DNA of 14,339 nucleotides from Turbatrix aceti (taxonomy: Eukaryota; Nematoda; Chromadorea; Rhabditida; Panagrolaimidae). This document shows positions 8,376 to 14,339 of this stretch, piece by piece (positions within the stretch are counted from its first letter, which is position 1; the number at the start of each line of letters is the position of its first letter). A program made the position numbers and the translations under genes. The notes beneath the pieces were generated by a model. The model made no database searches. It was not told the origin of the DNA and was given only the letters and a program-made list of their open reading frames with translations. The stretch spans positions 1 through 14,339 of the forward strand of contig OZ017771.1 of assembly GCA_963969345.1 (NCBI GenBank). The letters run 5' to 3'.

Positions 8376-9966
8376 TATTATTATTTCTATTTTTTTGAGG
8401 AGTTTTTTTTTATTAATATTTTTATTTTTATTTTATTTTTTAGAGGGGAGTATTTTAATTTTTCATTTATTAGATTGGGTTTTTTTAAATTTTAAGTTTG
8501 ATTTTTATTTTAATAGTTTAATTTTTTCTTTAATTTTAAGTGTTGTAACTGTTAGTGTTTTGGTTTTTAGAAGTTATTATTTAAGGGGGGAAAATTATTT
8601 TTCTTATTATTTAATAATGTTGTTGATTTTTGTTGTTAGAATATTTGGTTTAAATTTTAGATACAGGGCTTTTTCTATATTATTGAGTTGGGATTTATTA
8701 GGTATTTCTAGATTTTTTTTGGTTTTATTTTATAATAATTGAGATAGTTGTAGGGGGGCAATAAACACTGTTCTTACAAACCGTTTGGGGGATTATTTTA
8801 TTTTTGTTTTTTTTAGGAGTTCTATTTTTAGTGGTTTAAGTTTTTTTACTTATGAAATGATTTTTTGAATATCTGGCTTATTTTTAGTTTTAACTGCTTT
8901 TACCAAAAGTGCCCAGTTTCCTTTTAGGGGTTGATTACCTAAAGCAATAAGTGCACCAACCCCCGTTAGTTCTTTAGTTCATAGAAGTACTTTGGTTACG
9001 GCAGGTTTGTTACTTATGTTTAATTTTTTAATTTTTTTGATAAGTTCTTTCTTATCTTTATTGGTTTTTTTTGTGGGTTTGTTGACTATATTTTTTTCTA
9101 GTGTAACTGCTGTTGTTGAAGAAGATTTAAAAAAAGTGGTAGCTTTGAGAACTTTATCTCAGATAGGTTTTTCTATAACTACTTTAGGTATGGGTGTAGG
9201 TTTTATTTCTCTTTTACATTTATTAAGTCATGCTTTATTTAAAAGTTGTTTGTTTATTCAGGTTGGATATATAATTCATTGTTCTTTTGGTCAGCAAGAT
9301 GGGCGTTCTTATGGGTTTTTGCTCAATATACCTTTATTTGTACAGGTTCAGTTGTTGGTTACTTTGTTTTGTCTTTGTGGTTTGTTTTTTACTAGTGGTT
9401 TAGTAAGAAAAGATTTAATTTTGGAATTTTATTTTAGAAATAGTTCTTATCTATTTTTGGTTTTATTTTTTTTTTTGTCGGTTTATTTAACTTTTTTTTA
9501 TAGTTATCGTTTGTGGAAGGGTTTGTTTTTAAATTTTAGAAGTGTATTTTTACATTATAGTAGGAGTTTTTTAATTAATTTTTTGAGTTTAGTATTGTGT
9601 TTAAATTCAATTTTTTTTATTTGGTGGTTGGTGTTTAATTTGGTTTATTTACCTAGTTTTTTTTTATTTTTTGATTTTTATGTTCCTTTAGTTTATTTAT
9701 TTCTTTTTCTTTTGTTGACACATTTTTTTATTAAATTTTTTTTTAGTGAACTTTCTTATAAGTTTTTGGGGGATTATTTACCGAAATTGGGTGTTTTTGG
9801 TATATTAAGTCTAAAATATTTTGAGGACGGGCTTTATAAAACTGGGGGTTCTTTAATTACTATTTTTTATAGGGGTTCTAAGTTATTTTTAGGTTATAAT
9901 TTTGGTATTTTTTATAACTATTTGGTTTTGTTGGTTTTTTTTGTTTTTATTTTTTTTTGGGGTTAG
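8365..9966 (+). CDS. nad5: NADH dehydrogenase subunit 5
   Basis: Largest proton-pumping, antiporter-like subunit of complex I, with a long C-terminal arm. From ATA 8365 it is 533 aa to TAG. Alternatives are ATT 8371, 8377 or 8383, the last giving 527 aa, the C. elegans length as I recall it. The same frame is open upstream to ATG 8329 inside the repeat array. Recognisable blocks are [43 protein letters not shown] and LLSHALFKSCLF. Many TGA codons are Trp and AGA/AGG Ser. The first codons lie within the partial repeat unit (to 8375). The stop overlaps trnA. Confidence 0.96.
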
Positions 9967-10012
9967 ATTTTGTTATAAATATTTGATTTGCATTCAAAAG
10001 AATTATACTCTA
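9964..10012 (+). tRNA. trnA: tRNA-Ala (UGC)
   Basis: The anticodon TGC (9989-9991) is clear on a perfect TTTGA/TCAAA stem. The rest is weak. The acceptor closes with four good pairs (TAGA/TCTA) and then mismatches, and the D-arm is very short. The 3' end is fixed by trnP at 10013, and the 5' end overlaps the nad5 TAG. Position after nad5 matches C. elegans. Gene identity is sure, but the 5' end is not. Confidence 0.8.
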
Positions 10013-10066
10013 CAACTTTTATTTTATTTAAAATATAGTGTTTGGGACATTAAGAATTTAAAGTTG
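10013..10066 (+). tRNA. trnP: tRNA-Pro (UGG)
   Basis: A perfect 7-bp acceptor, CAACTTT (10013-10019) with AAAGTTG (10060-10066). The anticodon TGG lies in the loop TTTGGGA with the TAGTG/CATTA stem. It is contiguous with trnA and trnV, so no control region lies between trnA and trnP here. Confidence 0.95.
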
Positions 10067-10123
10067 AAAATCTATATTTTATTTGAGAATATTTCACTTA
10101 CAATGAGAAGGTTTATAGATTTT
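10067..10123 (+). tRNA. trnV: tRNA-Val (UAC)
   Basis: A perfect acceptor, AAAATCT (10067-10073) with AGATTTT (10117-10123). The anticodon TAC lies in the loop CTTACAA closed by TTTCA/TGAGA. It abuts the nad6 start. Confidence 0.95.
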
Positions 10124-10552
10124 ATTGTTGTGTTATTTTTTATTTTATCTTTGTTATTTTGTCTTTTGTGTTATTTAAATCTGGATCCTATAAAAAGTAG
10201 TCTTTATTTGGTTTTATCTTTATTGGTAGTTTCTCCCTTGGTTTCTCTAGGGACTCAGGTTTGATTTAGATATTTTTTGTGTATGTTATTTTTAAGAGGT
10301 ATTTTTGTTATTTTGGTTTATTTTTCTAGGTTATCTAAATATAATTTTTATAAATTTGGTTTATGATTTTTTGTTTTATTAGGTGGTTTGGGCTTTTCTT
10401 TTAGTTTGGTCTTTTTTAAGAGAAATAATTTATTTTTTATTTATTATTCTGACTTTTTGTTTTTAATTCTTTGGTTGGTATTATCTTTAATTTTTTTTAT
10501 AAATTATAGGAGTTATTTTTTGAATTTTTCTGGGGCTTTACGTAAGCTATAA
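10124..10552 (+). CDS. nad6: NADH dehydrogenase subunit 6
   Basis: Hydrophobic complex I membrane subunit, 142 aa from ATT (directly after trnV) to TAA. The family is fast-evolving, so identity rests on length, hydrophobic pattern and position before nad4L, plus a recognisable [14 protein letters not shown]...P region near the N-terminus and a C-terminal SGALRKL. TGA at 10262 and 10364 is Trp. Only one base separates the stop from nad4L, with no tRNA between them, so the two are probably on one bicistronic transcript. Confidence 0.93.
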
Positions 10553-10553
10553 T

Positions 10554-10785
10554 ATTATTTTTTTATTTTTTAGATTGTTGAGTTTTTTATTTAAATGGCA
10601 GCGTTTTATTTTTATTTTAATTTCTTTAGAGTATTTAGTGTTAAGTTTATTTTTATATTATTCTTTTGTTTTAAGGAGTTTTTTATATTTTTTTTTTATA
10701 AGTTTTACTGTAATTTCTAGTGTTATAGGTATAGTTTTAATGATTGGTTCAGTTAAGTTTTTTGGAAGTGATATGTGTGTTTTTT
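10554..10785 (+). CDS. nad4L: NADH dehydrogenase subunit 4L
   Basis: Small three-helix complex I subunit homologous to NuoK. From ATT 10554 it is 77 codons plus a single T, the expected nematode length. Conserved features are [17 protein letters not shown], with the buried Glu of the second helix, and the terminal [11 protein letters not shown]. The frame would run on into trnW, so the stop is taken as a lone T at 10785 completed to TAA by polyadenylation. ATT 10557 or TTG 10575 are alternative starts. It follows nad6 by one base. Confidence 0.93.
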
Positions 10786-10841
10786 ACAGATTTAAGTTAA
10801 GTTTAAACTATCAGTTTTCAAAACTGGAAATTTTTTTCTGT
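10786..10841 (+). tRNA. trnW: tRNA-Trp (UCA)
   Basis: The anticodon TCA reads both TGA and TGG, matching the use of TGA for Trp in every protein here. It lies in the loop TTTCAAA on a CAGT/ACTG stem. The acceptor ACAGA pairs with TCTGT (10837-10841), with two inner T-T mismatches. Confidence 0.94.
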
Positions 10842-10842
10842 A

Positions 10843-10898
10843 GAGGTTTTATTATAAATTTTAGTATATTTCTTTTTCACAGAAAAGGTTTAAATCTT
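10843..10898 (+). tRNA. trnE: tRNA-Glu (UUC)
   Basis: The anticodon TTC (10876-10878) is closed by a perfect TTTCT/AGAAA stem. The acceptor GAGGTTT (10843-10849) pairs with AAATCTT (10892-10898), with two G-T pairs. The D-arm is weak. It leads straight into rrnS. Confidence 0.9.
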
Positions 10899-11573
10899 AG
10901 AAATTTGATTATGGTTTATGAAGGGTTATGATGGTGTTATTTAATTTTAATTCACTTAGTAGACAATGAAATTTTATCTCGGCAGTTAATCTTTTGTATA
11001 ATTTATGTTCCAGAATAATCGGCTATACTTAGAAAGATTGAACTTTAATTTTTGTACATAAAATTTGATTTTTTTTTATTTTATTATAGATTTTGGGTGA
11101 AATAAAAATCTTTATTTCTTTTTGGATTTTATGTTGAGATTTTTAAAAAGAATCGGATTAGTACCCGAGTATTAAAAATTTAAAATTGCAGGATTAAAGT
11201 TTAGTTTAAACTGAAAGAATATTGGCAGACTTTTTAATTATCTTTGGAGGTTGAATGGTAATTGAGAACCCTCATTAACAGCTTTTATTTTTGATTCATG
11301 TATGATCGTTTATTAAATTTTTAGGAAATTTAATTAGAATTTTTATTTATAAAAATAGATAAATACCTGGTTTATATAGAAGTTCGAATTTGACCTACAA
11401 TACTTTACAGTGTGGAAATGTTAGTTAGTATAATATTGAAAATGTAAAAGACAGTAAAAACTTTTTTATGTAGTTTTGAAGATTATCAGAAAGTGGTACA
11501 AATCATCCATCAATTGCCTAAAGGGGAGTAAGTTGTAGTAAAGTAGAGTTAGGGGAACCTGTCTCTAGTAGTA
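10899..11573 (+). rRNA. rrnS: small subunit (12S) ribosomal RNA
   Basis: About 675 nt between trnE and trnS2, the expected place and size. Signatures seen are TTCCAGAATAATCGGCTA (11008-11025), the AATCGGATTAGTACCCG block near 11151-11168, and a 3' minor-domain end with AATTGCCTAAAGGGG then GTAAGTTGTAGTAAAGTAG (11528-11546) and GGGGAACCTG (11552-11561), matching the conserved terminal helix. Ends are set by the adjoining tRNAs and are approximate. Confidence 0.93.
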
Positions 11574-11624
11574 AAACTATTAATTTTATGTTTTGAAAAC
11601 ATGAAGAAGGTTTACCTGTAGTTT
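11574..11624 (+). tRNA. trnS2: tRNA-Ser (UGA, UCN codons)
   Basis: The anticodon TGA lies in the loop TTTGAAA on TATGT/ACATG. The acceptor AAACTAT (11574-11580) pairs with GTAGTTT (11618-11624). The D-arm is missing, and a small T-arm (AGG/CCT) is present, the reverse of the other tRNAs here and typical of nematode tRNA-Ser. Confidence 0.93.
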
Positions 11625-11627
11625 TAA

Positions 11628-11677
11628 AAGTTTAGTTTAATATAAAACGTTGGTTTGTAAAACCAGAGATTAAACTT
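11628..11677 (+). tRNA. trnY: tRNA-Tyr (GUA)
   Basis: A perfect acceptor, AAGTTTA (11628-11634) with TAAACTT (11671-11677). The anticodon GTA lies in the loop TTGTAAA closed by TTGGT/ACCAG. Only three bases separate it from trnS2, so the trnN found here in C. elegans is absent. nad1 starts at the next base. Confidence 0.94.
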
Positions 11678-12556
11678 TTGGTTTTATTTTCTATTATTTT
11701 GCTTTTGTTATTAGTTTTATGTGTTTTACAATCTATTGCTTTTATTACTTTATACGAGCGTCATATTTTTGGGGTTAGGCAAAATCGTTTAGGTCCCAAT
11801 AAGACTAGTATTTTTGGGGTGCTTCAAGCTATTATAGACGGTGTCAAGTTATTAAAAAAGGAACAGGTTTTACCTGTAGGTTCTTCTTATTTTTTATTTT
11901 TGGGTGTTCCGGGTTTGTCTTTTATTATTATATTGGTTGATTGGTTTACTTTGCCTTATAATTTTTTTTTTTTGACTTTTGAGTTTTCTCTGATATTTTT
12001 TTTGTGTTTAGTGGGTTTTTCTGTTTATAGTACTTTGGTAAGGGGTGTAGTAAGAAAATCTAAATATGCTATTTTGGGTTCTATTCGTGCTAGTAGTCAG
12101 AGTGTTTCTTTTGAAATTGCTTTTTCTTTATATATTTTTTGTGTTGTTTTTCATACTAATAAGTTTTGTTTTTTGAGAAATTGAAATACGGGTCTCTTAT
12201 TTATTTTTATTCCATTTTTACTGATGATTTTAGCGGAGCTAAATCGTGCTCCTTTTGATTTTTCTGAGGGTGAGAGTGAATTGGTTAGAGGTTATAATGT
12301 TGAATTTGCTAGAGTAGCTTTTGTTTTATTATTTTTAAGTGAGTACGGGTTTTTAATTTTTTTTAGTGTTTTGTTTTCTTGTTTTTTTTTTGATTTTTCT
12401 ATTTTTGGGGCTTTTTTAATTTATAGTTTGTTAATTTTGATTCGTAGCTCTTTTCCTCGTTATCGTTATGATTTTTTAATAAATTTTTTTTGGTTTAAAC
12501 TGTTACCTATTTCTGTTATTTTGTTATTTTATTTTTGAGGTGTTTTAATTTTATAA
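11678..12556 (+). CDS. nad1: NADH dehydrogenase subunit 1
   Basis: Complex I membrane subunit forming much of the quinone tunnel. It is 292 aa from TTG (immediately after trnY) to TAA. Strong conserved blocks are [17 protein letters not shown] near the N-terminus, the loop [22 protein letters not shown] with its acidic quinone-site residues, and YNVEFA. Arginine-like AGG/AGA positions in a standard translation are Ser. TGA at 12182 and 12536 is Trp. The stop TAA overlaps the proposed atp6 start by one base, and no tRNA separates them. Confidence 0.97.
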
Positions 12557-13155
12557 TTAATAATGTATATTTTTTAGATATTTTTATATTTGTTTTTATT
12601 TTGCAGTTTATTTTTTATATGAAAGAGGGTTTATTAAATACTTTAGCTAAGAAATTTTTAAATAGTTTAATTGAGGTTTTTAGTTATAGAAGTAATTTAC
12701 CTCTTAGGTCTTTTATTTCTGTTTTTACTTTTTTAGTTTTGTTAACAAGCTGTTTTGGTGGTTATTTCTGTTATTCATTTTGTCCTTGTGGTATAGTTGA
12801 ATTTACTTTTGTTTATGCCATATTAGCTTGATTAAGGGCTTTTTTGACTTTTATTTCTTCTGAGAAGTTTTCTATTTATATGAGTAAATCTGGGGATAAA
12901 TTTTTAAAAACTTTGAGTATGCTGGGTGTTGAGTTAGTGAGGGAGTTTTCTCGTCCTGTTGCTTTAACTGTGCGTTTAACTGTTAATATTATAGTTGGTC
13001 ATTTAATTAGTATAATACTATATCAAGCTTTAGAGCTGAGTTTGGGTGATTTATATATTTGAATTACTATTTTTGCTATTATAATAGAGTGTTTTGTATT
13101 TTTTATTCAGAGTTATATTTTTTCTCGTTTGATTTTTTTGTATTTGAGTGAGTAG
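12556..13155 (+). CDS. atp6: ATP synthase F0 subunit a (subunit 6)
   Basis: Stator subunit that forms the proton half-channels against the c-ring of complex V. It is 199 aa from ATT to TAG, the nematode length. The essential channel Arg is R140 in [10 protein letters not shown]. Other nematode-typical blocks are VYFLDIF at the start, [27 protein letters not shown] and HLISMML. ATA 12553 is an alternative start that would overlap nad1 by four bases. No atp8 was found nearby, as usual for chromadorean nematodes. Confidence 0.97.
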
Positions 13156-13212
13156 AGTTGTTAGCTTAAGTTTAAAGCTTCAGATTTTTAATCTGATGAT
13201 GTTTTCACAACT
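13156..13212 (+). tRNA. trnK: tRNA-Lys (UUU)
   Basis: The anticodon TTT lies in the loop TTTTTAA closed by a perfect TCAGA/TCTGA stem. The acceptor AGTTGT pairs with ACAACT (13207-13212), with the seventh position mismatched. It starts directly after the atp6 stop. Confidence 0.94.
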
Positions 13213-13271
13213 TAGTCGTTTTAGCAAAAGAAGTGCATTTGTTTTAAGCGCAAAAGATACAAGTTCGACTA
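13213..13271 (+). tRNA. trnL2: tRNA-Leu (UAA, UUR codons)
   Basis: The anticodon TAA lies in the loop TTTAAGC closed by TTTGT/GCAAA. The acceptor TAGTCG pairs with CGACTA (13266-13271). This tRNA serves TTA/TTG, among the most frequent codons in this T-rich genome. Confidence 0.93.
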
Positions 13272-13319
13272 ACAAATTCGCACAGGTCTTCTAAACTTGT
13301 CTTGGAGTTTTCCGTTTGT
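13272..13319 (+). tRNA. trnS1: tRNA-Ser (UCU, AGN codons)
   Basis: The anticodon TCT lies in the loop CTTCTAA with the stem CAGGT/ACTTG. The acceptor ACAAAT pairs with GTTTGT-type bases ending at 13319. The D-arm is absent, and a small T-arm (GGA/TCC around GTTT) is present. TCT can read all four AGN codons, in line with AGA/AGG as Ser. Confidence 0.9.
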
Positions 13320-13321
13320 TT

Positions 13322-14165
13322 ATTTTTTTATATCTTAGATTTTTAATATTGATTTTTACATTTCTAAATTTTATTATAATAAATTTGTTGTTTTGATGAA
13401 GAATTTTTTTGTTAATAACTTTGATTTACCTATTTTTAGGTAAATCTAGTTCTTCTTTTACAAGAATAATAAATTACTTTGTAATTCAAGAGTTTTTGGG
13501 TTTTTTGTTTTTGGTATTTTCTGGGGGTTTATTACAATATTTGATTTTGTTGTTGAAAGGTGGAGTGGCTCCATTGCATTTTTGAATTTTTTCTGTCGTG
13601 GGTAGTGTAGATTCTTATATTATTATATGGTTTTTAACTTTTCAAAAGATGCCCTTTTTACCTATTCTTGTTTTTTTATATAGGGGGGTATTTTTTTTGT
13701 TTTTATTATTGGGGGTCGTGTTTTGTTATTTACAAATTTATATTTTGAAAAGTAGTAAGTTAATTTTTGTTATTTCTTCCACTGAGTCTTTCAGTTGAAT
13801 TTTGTTGGGTTCTATTATGGGTTTGTGGAGTATTGTGATTTTTGGTCTTTATTATTTTTTTAATATGTTTTTTTTAATTAGTTATTTAGGTTCTACTGGT
13901 TTTGAGTTTTTAAGTTTGGAGACTTTTTTGGTATTTTTGAATTTGCCTCTTAGGGTTTCTTTTTATTTAAAAATTTTTATATTAAATAGTATTTTTTATA
14001 TTTTTGATTTTTATTTACTTTTTGTTTTGTTATTAATATTTTTAAGCTCTCTATGTTTAATTTTTTGATTTTTGAATTATAGTTTAAAGAGCTATGAGGC
14101 TTATAAAGATTTTTATGGTACTCAAACCTATTTAGTATATTTATTATTCTTTGTGGTTTTTTTTT
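13322..14165 (+). CDS. nad2: NADH dehydrogenase subunit 2
   Basis: Antiporter-like proton-pumping subunit of complex I. From ATT 13322 it is 281 codons plus a T, close to nematode length. Recognisable blocks are LLFWWSIFLLMTL near the N-terminus (both Trp coded TGA), [13 protein letters not shown] and [13 protein letters not shown]. The frame would read through trnI, so the stop is taken as an incomplete T at 14165. TTG 13316 is an alternative start that would overlap trnS1 by four bases. Confidence 0.94.
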
Positions 14166-14224
14166 ATCGTTTTAGTAAAATTTTATTATACCACTTTGAT
14201 AGGGTGGAGTTCTTTGGAAGCGAT
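14166..14224 (+). tRNA. trnI: tRNA-Ile (GAU)
   Basis: The anticodon GAT (14198-14200) is closed by CCACT/GGTGG. The D-stem is GTAA/TTAT. The acceptor ATCGTTT (14166-14172) pairs with AAGCGAT (14218-14224), with one G-T pair. Its 5' end sets the truncated nad2 stop. Confidence 0.93.
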
Positions 14225-14279
14225 AAAACGTTAAATAGATTTTCTATGTTTGATTACGGTTCAAAAAGATTTACGTTTT
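14225..14279 (+). tRNA. trnR: tRNA-Arg (ACG)
   Basis: A perfect acceptor, AAAACGT (14225-14231) with ACGTTTT (14273-14279). The anticodon ACG lies in the loop TTACGGT on a TTGA/TCAA stem. It serves CGN only, since AGR codons are Ser here. Confidence 0.94.
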
Positions 14280-14282
14280 TTT

Positions 14283-14338
14283 TTGTAAATTATTTTAGAA
14301 AGAATATTTGTTTTTGGTGCAAAAGGGTTTATTTACAG
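14283..14338 (+). tRNA. trnQ: tRNA-Gln (UUG)
   Basis: The anticodon TTG lies in the loop TTTTGGT closed by TTTGT/GCAAA. The acceptor TTGTAAA (14283-14289) pairs with TTTACAG (14332-14338). The remaining base 14339 is then free to serve as base 1 of trnF across the cut in the circle. Confidence 0.93.
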
Positions 14339-14339
14339 A

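Noticed and set aside
12182..12184. Apparent frame breaks in nad1, cox1, cox3, nad6 and others
   Set aside because: All are TGA codons at conserved Trp positions in the invertebrate mitochondrial code. The genes are intact, not pseudogenes.

Overview
This window looks like a complete animal mitochondrial genome from a chromadorean nematode, written out as a line. The evidence is twelve respiratory-chain genes with no atp8, two short rRNAs and 22 very short tRNAs of 48-60 nt, all on the + strand. Twenty of the tRNAs replace the T-arm with a simple loop, and the two tRNA-Ser lack the D-arm instead. Proteins read correctly only with the invertebrate mitochondrial code (TGA = Trp, ATA = Met, AGA/AGG = Ser). 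The sense strand is extremely T-rich with some G. The last base (14339) pairs as the first base of trnF, whose body starts at base 1, so the molecule is most likely a 14,339-bp circle cut at the trnQ/trnF border. The species cannot be named from what I can see.

Layout from base 1: trnF, cob, trnL1(UAG), cox3, trnN, trnT, nad4, cox1, trnC, trnM, trnD, trnG, cox2, trnH, rrnL, nad3, long non-coding region (7154-8364), nad5, trnA, trnP, trnV, nad6, nad4L, trnW, trnE, rrnS, trnS2(UGA), trnY, nad1, atp6, trnK, trnL2(UAA), trnS1(UCU), nad2, trnI, trnR, trnQ. This is the C. elegans order as I know it, with two changes. trnN sits between cox3 and trnT rather than between trnS2 and trnY. The AT-rich control region sits between nad3 and nad5 rather than between trnA and trnP.

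The control region is the most unusual part. After about 140 bp of unique sequence ending in a G-rich patch there is an (AT)n microsatellite. Eight 120-bp units in tandem plus a partial ninth follow, and the partial unit runs directly into the 5' end of nad5. Each unit contains a perfect hairpin, and units 2-8 contain an ATG. Six of these ATGs open a closed 34-codon frame, and the last one stays open into nad5. Point variants are arranged along the array with a polarity that suggests expansion by slippage or recombination.

The genes work together as the mitochondrial expression and OXPHOS set: complex I (nad1-6, nad4L), complex III (cob), complex IV (cox1-3) and complex V (atp6), with rRNAs and a full set of 22 tRNAs. 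Genes are packed with zero to a few bases between them. tRNAs punctuate most junctions, and several reading frames (cox3, nad4L, nad2) appear to end on an incomplete T/TA completed by polyadenylation.
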